A stretch of 64,000 nt of DNA, from positions 434,001 through 498,000 of the forward strand of contig CAVULO010000015.1 in assembly GCA_963742345.1 (NCBI GenBank), written 5' to 3'. Under the pieces are notes generated by a model. The model was not told the origin of the DNA and searched no databases. It worked only from the letters and a program-made list of their open reading frames with translations. Shown piece after piece: positions 53,434-62,214 of the stretch. The stretch comes from Pseudolabrys sp963742345. Lineage in GTDB: Bacteria > Pseudomonadota > Alphaproteobacteria > Rhizobiales > Xanthobacteraceae. The translations under genes and the position numbers were made by a program. Positions within the stretch are counted from its first letter, which is position 1, and every line of letters starts with the position of its first letter.

Positions 53434-54542
53434 GCCGGCGAACCGCACCGCGCTTGCATCGCTCCACTGTGGACAGCGGCGTATCCCAGCCCCAACTCAT
53501 GTTCTGGTCGGCGGCGCTACTGGTATTCGTTCTGCTGCTGTGGCTGCTCAGCGAAATCCTGTTGCCATTCATTGCGGGCCTTGCGATCGCCTATTTGCTT
53601 ACGCCTCTCACCGACCGCCTTGAGCGCCTTGGTGTCAATCGGCTGGCGGCGGCGCTGTTGATCATAACGGTGGTGGTGCTTGCGTTGATCTATCTCATTC
53701 TCCTGGTGGCGCCCATTCTCGGCGTTCAACTGTCGTCATTCATCGAGAGCGTCCCGGGCAACGTGACAAAGTTGCAGGAGCTATTAAGCGATCCGAGCAG
53801 GCTATGGATTCAAAAGTTGTTGGGCGCAGGTTTCAGCGCGGACAAATCGATCGGCGATCTGATGACACAAGGTGTCAGCTGGCTGACCACATTTCTGCAT
53901 TCATTGTGGTCGGGGGGACGCGCACTGGTATCCGTTTTTTCGCTTGTTGTGGTCACTCCGGTTGTTGCTTTCTATCTGATTTACGACTGGCACCGCATGA
54001 TTTGTACCGTCGACGGTTGGATCCCGGTACAACAGCGCGACACCATTCGCGGCCTGGCCCGCGAGATCGACGCGGCGATTTCAGGCTTTGTGCGGGGGCA
54101 AACCGCGGTGTGCCTGATTCTCGGCTCGTTCTACGCGGTGGCGCTGACGCTGACTGGCCTCAATTTCGGCTTGCTGATCGGCCTGATTTCCGGGCTCATC
54201 ACCTTCGTCCCATATGTTGGCTCGATGACCGGGCTAGTATTGTCGCTGGGCGTCGCGGTTGCGCAGTTCTGGCCAGACTACGGATCTATCTTATTGGTCC
54301 TCGGTATATTTCTGGTCGGGCAATTCATCGAAGGGAATGTGCTGTCGCCAAAGCTGGTCGGCGAAAGTGTCGGACTGCATCCGGTCTGGCTGATCTTCGC
54401 GCTGCTCGCCTTCGGCTATCTGTTCGGTTTCGTAGGTCTTTTAGTCGCCGTACCTCTCGCCGCCACGATCGGTGTATTGTGCCGCTTCGTATTGCGTCGT
54501 TACCTTCAAAGTTCGTTCTACACCGGCAACAACTCGGATTGA
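53430..54542 (+). CDS. AI-2E family transporter / PerM-like permease
   Basis: A 370-residue membrane protein with about eight helices. Motifs are PFIAGLAIAYLLTPLTDRLE, GLLIGLISGLITFVPYVGSM and VGESVGLHPVWLIFALLAFG, which define the AI-2E transporter (TqsA/PerM/YdiK) family. Substrate is unknown, and autoinducer export should not be assumed. It starts within the stop of the phosphatidyltransferase gene and ends 4 bases before hdaA, so the three are probably co-transcribed. The perM-hda pairing is widespread. Confidence 0.9.
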   Translation: MSRRTAPRLHRSTVDSGVSQPQLMFWSAALLVFVLLLWLLSEILLPFIAGLAIAYLLTPLTDRLERLGVNRLAAALLIITVVVLALIYLILLVAPILGVQLSSFIESVPGNVTKLQELLSDPSRLWIQKLLGAGFSADKSIGDLMTQGVSWLTTFLHSLWSGGRALVSVFSLVVVTPVVAFYLIYDWHRMICTVDGWIPVQQRDTIRGLAREIDAAISGFVRGQTAVCLILGSFYAVALTLTGLNFGLLIGLISGLITFVPYVGSMTGLVLSLGVAVAQFWPDYGSILLVLGIFLVGQFIEGNVLSPKLVGESVGLHPVWLIFALLAFGYLFGFVGLLVAVPLAATIGVLCRFVLRRYLQSSFYTGNNSD

Positions 54543-54546
54543 CGGC

Positions 54547-55224
54547 ATGAACGGTCCGTTGGCCCCGCGGCAGCTTGCGCTTGCGCTCGATCACTCCGTC
54601 AGTTTTGCGCGTGAGGATTTTCTAGGCGGTCCGTCAAACACTGCAGCGCTTGCATTGATCGAACGTTGGCCGGATTGGCCGGACCGGATTGTCGCCCTCA
54701 TCGGCCCCGAAGGATCCGGAAAAAGCCACCTTGCCGCAATCTGGGCGGAGGCAGCAGGCGCACGTGTATTGTCGGCGAATTTGTTGTCCATTACGGACGT
54801 GCCTGTTGCGCTTGCGACCGGCGCGCTGGTCGTCGAGGATCTGGAAGCCGACGATCTCGATGAGCAGGCACTATTTCATCTCATCAATCTTGCGCGCGAA
54901 GAGAACGCTAATGTGCTCCTCACAGGACGGTCGGCGATCGCAGCATTTCCGGTCACAATTCGCGATCTTGCCTCGCGATTGCGCGCAGTACCGGCAATCA
55001 CGCTCGCGCCACCCGATGACGCACTCTTGCGTTCGCTGCTGGTCAAGCTTGCAGCGGATCGGCAGCTGACGCTTGACGAGCCTCTGGTAAATTATCTTGT
55101 CAACCGCATCGAACGCTCATTCACGGCTGCGCGCGCGGCGGTCCAAACGCTCGATGACGAGGCAATGCGCCAGCACCGTCCTGTGACGCGGGCACTCGCC
55201 GTCGAGCTGTTTCGCACTCCTTAA
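54547..55224 (+). CDS. hdaA: DnaA-related regulatory inactivator HdaA
   Basis: A 225-residue DnaA AAA+ domain without the DNA-binding domain IV, so it is an Hda-type protein that stimulates DnaA-ATP hydrolysis with the sliding clamp. The N-terminal clamp-binding motif QLALAL is at residues 9-14. Walker A is GPEGSGKSHLAA, Walker B VVEDLEADD, sensor I LLTGRS, and an Arg-finger region follows (RDLASRLRAVPAITLAPPDD). ATG at 54547 is 4 bases after perM. The frame extends upstream inside perM to 54472 but that is not likely coding. Confidence 0.9.
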   Translation: MNGPLAPRQLALALDHSVSFAREDFLGGPSNTAALALIERWPDWPDRIVALIGPEGSGKSHLAAIWAEAAGARVLSANLLSITDVPVALATGALVVEDLEADDLDEQALFHLINLAREENANVLLTGRSAIAAFPVTIRDLASRLRAVPAITLAPPDDALLRSLLVKLAADRQLTLDEPLVNYLVNRIERSFTAARAAVQTLDDEAMRQHRPVTRALAVELFRTP

Positions 55225-55268
55225 CGTAGATGTGTCAGGCTTGACGGAATGGCCGGTTCGGGCGCGAA

Positions 55269-55286
55269 CTGTCATCCAGCAGCCAT
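55269..55286 (+). promoter_or_regulatory. candidate PhoB box upstream of ppk1
   Basis: CTGTCAT, four bases, then CAGCCAT, which matches 12 of 14 positions of the direct repeat CTGTCAT-N4-CTGTCAT used by PhoB. It begins 59 bases before the ppk1 ATG. Pho-regulon control of polyphosphate kinase is known in other bacteria. No clear -10 was found at the usual distance, so this is a candidate only. Confidence 0.35.
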
Positions 55287-55327
55287 TATTATCGGCTACG
55301 GCTTCTTAACCTTCAGGCTATTTTCAA

Positions 55328-57550
55328 ATGGCGGACCGTGCGCAAGCTGCTGTTGTAATTGGCGAAATCGCGCCGGCCAGCAACCGCGTCGATTTGGCCC
55401 CGGAGTCTCTGCCGGTTACCCTAGGGTCAAGCCCCGAACGGTTCATAAACCGCGAACTATCGTGGCTCCATTTTAATCGGCGCGTATTGGACGAGGCCGC
55501 CAACGAGCAGCATCCGCTGCTCGAGCGCGTGCGGTTCCTGTCGATTTCCGCCAACAATCTCGACGAATTTTTCATGGTGCGCGTCGCTGGCCTCAAGGGC
55601 CAGGTGCGGCAAGGGATCCTGACGCGGAGCCCGGATGGACTGACTCCGTCTGAGCAACTGACCCGCATCGGCGAAGCGGTTTCCCAGCTTGCGAGCGATC
55701 AGCAGAAGCGCTGGTTGGAATTGCGGCCGGCGCTCGCTGCCGCAAACGTGGTGCTTGTGGGCGGAGCCGACCTCAAGAAGGCGGAGCGCAATTGGCTTGA
55801 GGAACGCTTCCTCACGCACGTTTTTCCATTGTTGACGCCGCTCGCGATCGATCCTGCGCACCCGTTTCCCTTCATTCCAAACCTGGCTTTCTCAATCGCA
55901 TTGCAACTCGCACGCGTCAAAGACGGCAAAGCGATGAACGCGCTCATACGTATGCCGCAGAAGATTGAGCGGTTTATCAGGCTGCCGAGCGGTGGCGATC
56001 AAGTTATCCGCATGATCACCCTCGAGGAAGCGACTGCGCTGTTCATCAACCGGTTGTTCCCCGGCTACACGGTCAAGGGACAAGGGGCATTCCGCGCCAT
56101 CCGCGATTCCGAAGTGGAAATCGAGGAAGAGGCTGAAGATCTGGTGCGGTTGTTTGAGACCGCGCTCAAGCAGCGGCGGCGGGGCTCGGTGATCCGGCTG
56201 GAACTCGGTGCATCGATGCCGGCAGAGTTGTGCAGCTTCGTGCAGCGCGCGTTGGCGGTCGCCGACGATGAAGTATTCAGGGTCGATGGCGTGCTTGCGC
56301 TCTACGATCTCAACCAGCTCACGAAGCTTGACCGGCCTGATCTCGAATTTGTGCCCTACAATCCGCGTTATCCGGAACGCATCCGCGATCACGGGGGCGA
56401 CTGCTTCGCAGCAATTCGCCAAAAAGATCTCGTCGTCCATCACCCCTACGAATCTTTCGATGTGGTGGTGCAGTTCCTGCAACAGGCTGCGCGCGATCCC
56501 AACGTGGTCGCGATCAAACAGACGCTCTACCGAACTTCAGCTGAATCGCCGATCGTTAAGCAGTTGGTGGAAGCAGCTGAGGCCGGTAAATCCGTCACTG
56601 CGCTGGTTGAGCTTAAAGCGCGCTTCGACGAGGAAGCCAATATTCGCTGGGCGCGTGACCTCGAGCGTGCCGGCGCGCAAGTTGTGTACGGATTTATCGA
56701 GCTCAAGACACACGCCAAGTTGTCGCTGGTCGTGCGCCGCGAAGCAGGGGAACTCGCGACCTACGTGCATGTTGGTACCGGAAATTATCACCCGGTTACC
56801 GCGCGTATCTATACCGATCTGTCATTCTTTACCGCCGATGCGGTCATCGGCCGCGATGTGGCACGCATATTCAACTACATTACCGGCTATGCCGAACCGG
56901 CTGAGCTCGAACGCATGGCGATTTCGCCGATCAGCTTGCGCAAGCGCATCCTCGATCACATCGCGCAGGAGATCGTGCATGCCAAGGCCGGGCGGCCTGC
57001 ATCGATCTGGATGAAGATGAACTCGCTGGTCGATCCAGGGATCATCGACGCCCTTTACGAGGCATCGGCGGCAAACGTTTCAGTTGACCTGGTCGTGCGC
57101 GGCATCTGCTGTTTGCGGCCGGGCGTGCCGGGACTGTCGGAAAATATCCGCGTCAAATCCATTGTCGGCCGGTTCCTCGAGCATGGCCGCATCTATTGCT
57201 TTGGTGCCGGCCATCCACTGCCGCATCCTAAGGCCGCGATTTATATTTCATCGGCTGACATGATGCCGCGCAATCTCGACCGGCGCGTCGAGGTCCTGTG
57301 TCCGATTCTCAATGCCACCGTGCACGAACAGGTTCTCGGCCAAATTATGGTCGCCAATTTCAAGGATAACGAGCAAAGCTGGAAGCTCTTGCCGGATGGC
57401 AGTTCCACGCGCATAAAGGCCGCGCCGGGCGAAGAACCCTTCAACGCCCACAAATATTTCATGACAAATCCGAGTCTGTCGGGCCGTGGAAAATCGCTCA
57501 AGGAATCGCCGCCGCGCAGCCTTATACGCCGCCTCATCGAAGGCGCGTAA
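55328..57550 (+). CDS. ppk1: polyphosphate kinase 1
   Basis: Makes polyphosphate from ATP. The 740-residue protein has the N-terminal domain with FINRELSWLHFNRRVLDEA, a head domain with CLRPGVPGLSENIRVKSI (phospho-His region), and conserved YHPVTARIYTDLSFFTAD. The two active-site His expected in the C1/C2 domains lie in ELKTHAKLSLVVRRE and LEHGRIYCFG. The C-terminal IYISSADMMPRNLDRRVEVL is typical. The ppx coding frame begins inside its last 65 bases. It follows hdaA by 103 bases, which contain the candidate Pho box. Confidence 0.95.
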   Translation: MADRAQAAVVIGEIAPASNRVDLAPESLPVTLGSSPERFINRELSWLHFNRRVLDEAANEQHPLLERVRFLSISANNLDEFFMVRVAGLKGQVRQGILTRSPDGLTPSEQLTRIGEAVSQLASDQQKRWLELRPALAAANVVLVGGADLKKAERNWLEERFLTHVFPLLTPLAIDPAHPFPFIPNLAFSIALQLARVKDGKAMNALIRMPQKIERFIRLPSGGDQVIRMITLEEATALFINRLFPGYTVKGQGAFRAIRDSEVEIEEEAEDLVRLFETALKQRRRGSVIRLELGASMPAELCSFVQRALAVADDEVFRVDGVLALYDLNQLTKLDRPDLEFVPYNPRYPERIRDHGGDCFAAIRQKDLVVHHPYESFDVVVQFLQQAARDPNVVAIKQTLYRTSAESPIVKQLVEAAEAGKSVTALVELKARFDEEANIRWARDLERAGAQVVYGFIELKTHAKLSLVVRREAGELATYVHVGTGNYHPVTARIYTDLSFFTADAVIGRDVARIFNYITGYAEPAELERMAISPISLRKRILDHIAQEIVHAKAGRPASIWMKMNSLVDPGIIDALYEASAANVSVDLVVRGICCLRPGVPGLSENIRVKSIVGRFLEHGRIYCFGAGHPLPHPKAAIYISSADMMPRNLDRRVEVLCPILNATVHEQVLGQIMVANFKDNEQSWKLLPDGSSTRIKAAPGEEPFNAHKYFMTNPSLSGRGKSLKESPPRSLIRRLIEGA

Positions 57551-59069
57551 GCGCTCGGCCGCAATCCTTGCCTCGGCGAAAGGCCGTCTCGATCATGGTC
57601 CGCCGGTTGCCGTTATCGATATCGGCTCGAACTCAATCCGCCTCGTCATCTATGAGGGGCTGACCCGCGCGCCGACGCCGATCTTCAATGAGAAAGTACT
57701 GGCCGGCCTCGGGCGGCAAGTGCAGTCGACCGGCCTGTTGCCGGCGGACGCCATAAATACGGCGCTCGATGCGCTCCGGCGTTTCCGCGCCTTGTGCGAT
57801 ATTTTGCATGTGCGCCGCATTTGGGCGATCGCCACGGCTGCTTGCCGGGATGCGCGTAATGGCCGGGCGTTCATCGACGAAGCGGAACGCATCTGCCGAA
57901 CCACGATCACGATCCTTTCCGGAAAGCGGGAGGCGCATCTCACTGCGCTCGGCGTCGTGTCCGGCATTCACAAGCCGGACGGCATTGTGGGAGATCTCGG
58001 CGGCGGCTCGCTTGAGCTCGTCGATGTGCATGGCTCGCGCGTGCGCAGCGGCGTGACGCTGCCGCTAGGCGGGCTTGCGCTTCAGGACATCACCGGCAAA
58101 TCGCTGAAAAAGGCGGAAAAATTTGTCGAAGAGGCTTTCGAAGACCTCGACATGTTGCACGACGGTGAGGGCCGTACATTCTACGCGGTCGGCGGCACCT
58201 GGCGCGCGCTGGCAAGGCTGCACATGTGGCAGACCGGTTATCCATTCCACGTCATGCACAACTACCGTATTTCCGCACGCGAGGCACAGGAATTCTCAAG
58301 GCTCGTGCATCACGTCGATACCGAGACACTGTCAAAGATTGAAGTCGTCAATGCGGCCCGCCGGCCGTTGCTCGCCTATGCGGCGCTGGTGATGGAAAAC
58401 CTGGTGCGTACGATCAAGCCCAAACAGGTCGTCATTTCTGTCCTCGGCGTACGTGAAGGCTTGCTGTATTCACTGCTCAATCAACGCGAACGCGCGCGCG
58501 ATCCGCTTATTTCGGCGGCGGCTGATCTCAATGTTCTGCGGTCCCGCTCGCCAGGCCACGGCGAAGAACTGATTGCCTGGACTGACCGCCTGATCGCATC
58601 CTCAGGGCTGGAGGAAAGCTCCGATGAGCGGCGGCTTCGCCATGCCGCTTGCCTGTTGGGAGATATTGGTTGGCGCGCGCATCCCGATTATCGCGGCGAG
58701 CAGTCGATGAACATTATTGCGCACGGTGCTTTCGTTGCCATTGACCACCCGGGCCGCGCGTACCTGGCTTTGTCGGTTTACTTCCGCCACGCCGGCCTGA
58801 GCGAAGAGGAGTTGTCGCCGCGCCTGCGCGAACTCGCAACCACGCGCATGCTGGATCGTGCGCGTGTGCTTGGGGCCGCCATGCGGGTTGCTTACATCCT
58901 CACCGCCGGGCAGAGCGGCGTGCTGCCGAAAACGCCGATGCAGGTCAAACGCGGCAAGCTGATACTCAAATTGCCCGGCTCTTATGGCGAGCTTGCGAGT
59001 GATCGGCTGGCGGGACGCCTGCGACAGCTGGGCCGGCTTATCGGTCGCGAGCCATCCATCGAAGCCTAG
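57486..59069 (+). CDS. ppx: exopolyphosphatase (Ppx/GppA family)
   Basis: Releases phosphate from polyphosphate ends; some relatives also hydrolyse pppGpp. The 527-residue protein has the ASKHA-fold motif VAVIDIGSNSIRLVIYEGL, the DGIVGDLGGGSLELVDV segment, and a C-terminal HD-like domain (LLGDIGWRAHPDYRGEQ, ANIIAHGAFVAIDHPGRA with one residue different). No in-frame start occurs between the GTG at 57486 and the first family motif, so that start gives a 65-base overlap with ppk1 in another frame. The pair would be strongly coupled. Confidence 0.9.
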   Translation: MENRSRNRRRAALYAASSKARKRSAAILASAKGRLDHGPPVAVIDIGSNSIRLVIYEGLTRAPTPIFNEKVLAGLGRQVQSTGLLPADAINTALDALRRFRALCDILHVRRIWAIATAACRDARNGRAFIDEAERICRTTITILSGKREAHLTALGVVSGIHKPDGIVGDLGGGSLELVDVHGSRVRSGVTLPLGGLALQDITGKSLKKAEKFVEEAFEDLDMLHDGEGRTFYAVGGTWRALARLHMWQTGYPFHVMHNYRISAREAQEFSRLVHHVDTETLSKIEVVNAARRPLLAYAALVMENLVRTIKPKQVVISVLGVREGLLYSLLNQRERARDPLISAAADLNVLRSRSPGHGEELIAWTDRLIASSGLEESSDERRLRHAACLLGDIGWRAHPDYRGEQSMNIIAHGAFVAIDHPGRAYLALSVYFRHAGLSEEELSPRLRELATTRMLDRARVLGAAMRVAYILTAGQSGVLPKTPMQVKRGKLILKLPGSYGELASDRLAGRLRQLGRLIGREPSIEA

Positions 59070-59145
59070 TCAAGCTCTCGTCCGTTCGTCCCCGCGAAGC
59101 CAGAGACCCAGTGCAAAACGTTTTTGCTTTGCGAGCGTGATCTGG

Positions 59146-59165
59146 ATTCCCGCTTTTGCGGGAAT
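59146..59165. repeat. REP-like palindrome / possible bidirectional terminator
   Basis: A perfect 8-bp inverted repeat ATTCCCGC-TTTT-GCGGGAAT, inside a longer string (CTGGATTCCCGCTTTTGCGG) that is a familiar dispersed intergenic repeat type in alphaproteobacteria. A shorter CCCCGCGAAG string 40 bases upstream may be another part of it. It lies between the convergent ppx and rnd stops. Confidence 0.55.
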
Positions 59166-59187
59166 GAGCGAGATACGGCGCTTTGCC

Positions 59188-60336
59188 TCAGGTCTTTTCG
59201 ACCGTTACCACGCGTCCCTTGTCGACCGCGAGAGCCAGCCGGCCGTGCTTGAGCGCCAGCGCCTTCTCGCCGAAGAGTTCGCGCCGCCAGCCCTTCATCG
59301 CCGGAACATCGGCTTCGTCATCGGCGGCAATGCGGTCGAGATCGTCGACGGTAGCGATGACTTTGGCGGCCACGGCATGCCGTTCGGCGGTCATGCGAAG
59401 CAACACCTTGAGCAGTTCGACCGTGGCCGCGCCATTTGGTGCCGGCCGGAAACGTTCGAGGCGCGGCAGCGTCTTGTGATCGCGCTCGAGCCCGCGTTTG
59501 ACGGCCTCGATGATCTGCTCGCCCCAACGCGAGCGCTCGAATCCTTTCGGCAGCGAGCGCAATTGCCCCAGACGCTCGATCGTGGTCGGCGCTTGTACGG
59601 CTATGTCGCCGATCACTTCATCTTTAATAACGCGCCCGCGTGGTACGTCGCGGTTCTGCGCTTCGCGCTCGCGCCAGGCCGCGATTTCGATCAGCACTGC
59701 CAGTTCCTTCGGCTTGCGGACGCGGCTTTTGAGCCGTTCCCAGGCGCGTTCCGGATCGGCCCGATAGGTCTCCGGCGAGGTGAGCACGTCCATCTCGGCC
59801 TCGACCCAATTGCTGCGCTCTCGTTTTTCCAAATCGGCTGCGAGTTTCAGGTAGACGTCTCTTAGGTGAGTTACATCGGACAGCGCATATGCAACTTGCG
59901 CATCGCTGAGCGGACGCCGGGTCCAGTCGGTAAAGCGGTGCGACTTGTCGAGTGCATCGCCGGTGATCCGTTGGACCAGTTGGTCATACGATATCGAATC
60001 GCCATAGCCGAGCACCATGGCGGCGACCTGGGTATCGACAATCGGATGGGGTATCGTCTTGGCCATGTTCCAGACAATTTCGATGTCCTGCCGGGCGGCA
60101 TGAAACACTTTGACGACGCTCTCGTTCCCCATCAGTGAAAAAAACGGCGCGAGATCGATTCCAGTGGCTAAAGCGTCGATAACCACTGCTTCCTCGGGCG
60201 AGGCCATCTGCGCCACGCACAGCAGCGGATAGTAAGTAGTCTCGCGCAGGAATTCGGTATCGATGGTGACGAAAGGATGCTTCGCCATGCGCGAGCAAAC
60301 CGCCGCAAGATCATCGGTGGTCGTTATCAAATCCAT
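59188..60336 (-). CDS. rnd: ribonuclease D
   Basis: A 3'-5' exoribonuclease in tRNA maturation. The 382-residue protein has the DEDD exonuclease domain: FVTIDTEFLRETTYYPLLCV (first D and E), FHAARQDIEIVWNM (second D), and ALSDVTHLRDVYLKL (third D with the Y context). An HRDC domain follows with IIEAVKRGLERDHKTLPR. The ATG at 60336 (MDLITTTDDLAAVC) is the usual start; an ATG 36 bases upstream at 60372 is open. It converges with ppx. Confidence 0.94.
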   Translation of the reverse strand: MDLITTTDDLAAVCSRMAKHPFVTIDTEFLRETTYYPLLCVAQMASPEEAVVIDALATGIDLAPFFSLMGNESVVKVFHAARQDIEIVWNMAKTIPHPIVDTQVAAMVLGYGDSISYDQLVQRITGDALDKSHRFTDWTRRPLSDAQVAYALSDVTHLRDVYLKLAADLEKRERSNWVEAEMDVLTSPETYRADPERAWERLKSRVRKPKELAVLIEIAAWREREAQNRDVPRGRVIKDEVIGDIAVQAPTTIERLGQLRSLPKGFERSRWGEQIIEAVKRGLERDHKTLPRLERFRPAPNGAATVELLKVLLRMTAERHAVAAKVIATVDDLDRIAADDEADVPAMKGWRRELFGEKALALKHGRLALAVDKGRVVTVEKT

Positions 60337-60384
60337 CGTGGCGGCGAACCTAACCCGATCCAGCTCCGTCATGGCAACCCATAC

Positions 60385-62049
60385 TTACTTTCCACGCACG
60401 CGCGTCATTTGAATAAACTCCCAGGGACTTGGCATGGCTGCAACGGGAACCTCGATCAGAGTTGGCTCGCGGCGCGCAAACAATTCCCGCAGTGCCTGAC
60501 GCAGCTCATCTGGACCGCGAGCGCGCCGGCCCGCGGCGCCGAAGCTTTCGGCGTATTTGACGAAATCGGGATTGGCAAGGTCACATGCGATCAGCCGGTT
60601 ACCGAAGTGCTCCTGCTGGATACGACGCACATTGCCAAAGGCGCCGTCAACGAAAATCACCGCCACGAGGGGAATTCGGTGACGTATGGCGGTGGCAAGC
60701 TCGTTGCCGGTATAAAGAAATCCACCGTCGCCGTTGATCGAGAGCGTCGGCACGTCCGACCTGGCGTGCTGCGCGCCGAGCGCCGTGGCATAGCCCCAGC
60801 CGAGATTGTCCTGGTAGCCCGGCGACAAAAACGTCCGTGGTTTGTAAACCGGAAAGGCGAGCCGGGCAGCGAAGCCGATTTGCGTGACTTCGTCTACATA
60901 TATGCCGTCCTCGGGAAGTTCGGTGCGAATCGCCTCGAGAAAAGCGAGCTGCGGTGCAAGTTTGGCGAGCCGCTCTCGCAGCTTTGCCTGTCGTTCTCTC
61001 ATCTCGTCGAGACGTGACGCGCGGCGCGTGTTGTGTTTGGCGAGCTCTTCGATCAGACGCCGCAGGACGGGTGCGGCATCGCCGATAAGTGCGACTTTTG
61101 GCTTGTGCAGTCGGGCTGGCTCCTCAGGGTCGGCATCGACCCGCACGATCTGCAGGCTCTTGTCGATGCCCCATTGCGTCATCGGGTTGAGCAGCCTGGT
61201 GCCCACTGCAAGCACGGCGTCGGCCTCCGCCCACAACTCGCGGCCAAGGGGAAGCGTGATGCTGAATGGATTGCGAGAATCCAGCACGCCGCGTCCGCGC
61301 CGATAGCCGAGCACGGGTGCCTGCAACATCTCGGACAGCAATGTGATTTCACGCGAGGCATCTTGCGCGCCGCCGCCAACGACGATCAGCACGCGCTTGG
61401 CCTTGCCCAAAATTTTAGCCGCAGCGCGCACCTTGTCGTCATCGATTTTTGGTGCGCGCGGCGGTGAGGGCGGTACGATGGCGGCGACTGGTCCTCGCTT
61501 GCCCCAGACGTCGATGGCGCACTCAAGCGCGGCCGGACCAGGGCGGCCGCGGCTCATGGATTGAATCGCTCTCGCGACTTTGATCGAAGCTTCGCCAGGT
61601 TCCTTGATGTGCGACGAATGATCGACCAGCCGGGCGATGATGCCAGCCTGGTCGCGAATCTCGTGCAGGTGGCCGTGGCCTTTGCCGATCGCCGCTGCGG
61701 GGATTTGTCCGATCAGCGCTAACACCGGTGCATTCATCCCGTAGGCGGTCAGCAGCGCGGCGCCGGAATTAAGCAGCCCCGGGCCTGGCACCACCGTGTA
61801 GGCTTGCGGATTGCCGGTCGCCAGAGCCGCTCCCAAGGCCATATACGCGGCGCCTTGCTCGTGTCGGGTATGGACGAGGCGCAAATGATCGCCGGCGCGT
61901 TGAAAGGCGTCGAACAAATGATCGTTGTGGACGCCAGGCAGCGCATAGACGGTGTCGAGACCGTGCCCGATGAGGGTCGCAACCGCGGCCTCTGCGGTCG
62001 ACATTTCGACGCTCGCTGGCGAGGTCTTTTGGGCTCGGGATTTGGGCAT
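60385..62049 (-). CDS. thiamine-diphosphate-dependent enzyme (acetolactate synthase-like)
   Basis: A 554-residue protein of the POX/AHAS superfamily. The N-terminal domain has the catalytic Glu context LVHTRHEQGAAYMA and GPGLLNSGAALL. The middle domain contains LIVVGGGAQDA. The C-terminal ThDP-binding motif is SINGDGGFLYTGNELATA, ending with VIFVDGAFGNVRR. No regulatory subunit (ilvH) is adjacent, so biosynthetic acetolactate synthase is unlikely. It could be an oxalyl-CoA- or sulfopyruvate-like decarboxylase or another ThDP lyase; substrate is not assigned. It is near rnd and divergent from aspS. An internal ATG at residue 16 is an alternative start. Confidence 0.83.
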   Translation of the reverse strand: MPKSRAQKTSPASVEMSTAEAAVATLIGHGLDTVYALPGVHNDHLFDAFQRAGDHLRLVHTRHEQGAAYMALGAALATGNPQAYTVVPGPGLLNSGAALLTAYGMNAPVLALIGQIPAAAIGKGHGHLHEIRDQAGIIARLVDHSSHIKEPGEASIKVARAIQSMSRGRPGPAALECAIDVWGKRGPVAAIVPPSPPRAPKIDDDKVRAAAKILGKAKRVLIVVGGGAQDASREITLLSEMLQAPVLGYRRGRGVLDSRNPFSITLPLGRELWAEADAVLAVGTRLLNPMTQWGIDKSLQIVRVDADPEEPARLHKPKVALIGDAAPVLRRLIEELAKHNTRRASRLDEMRERQAKLRERLAKLAPQLAFLEAIRTELPEDGIYVDEVTQIGFAARLAFPVYKPRTFLSPGYQDNLGWGYATALGAQHARSDVPTLSINGDGGFLYTGNELATAIRHRIPLVAVIFVDGAFGNVRRIQQEHFGNRLIACDLANPDFVKYAESFGAAGRRARGPDELRQALRELFARREPTLIEVPVAAMPSPWEFIQMTRVRGK

Positions 62050-62214
62050 GCAGACGTCCGCCTAGTCTAAAACCCAGTGTGCAGACGGCAAGCAAGTGTG
62101 TCGAGGCGCCACCTTTTGCCCCGGTTTCGGCGGGCCAGTTGCCTTGACAAAGCCGACCCCTCATGCGCTTTTCGCCCGCCTCACACCCAGACCAGAATCG
62201 TCCCGGAAATGGCT

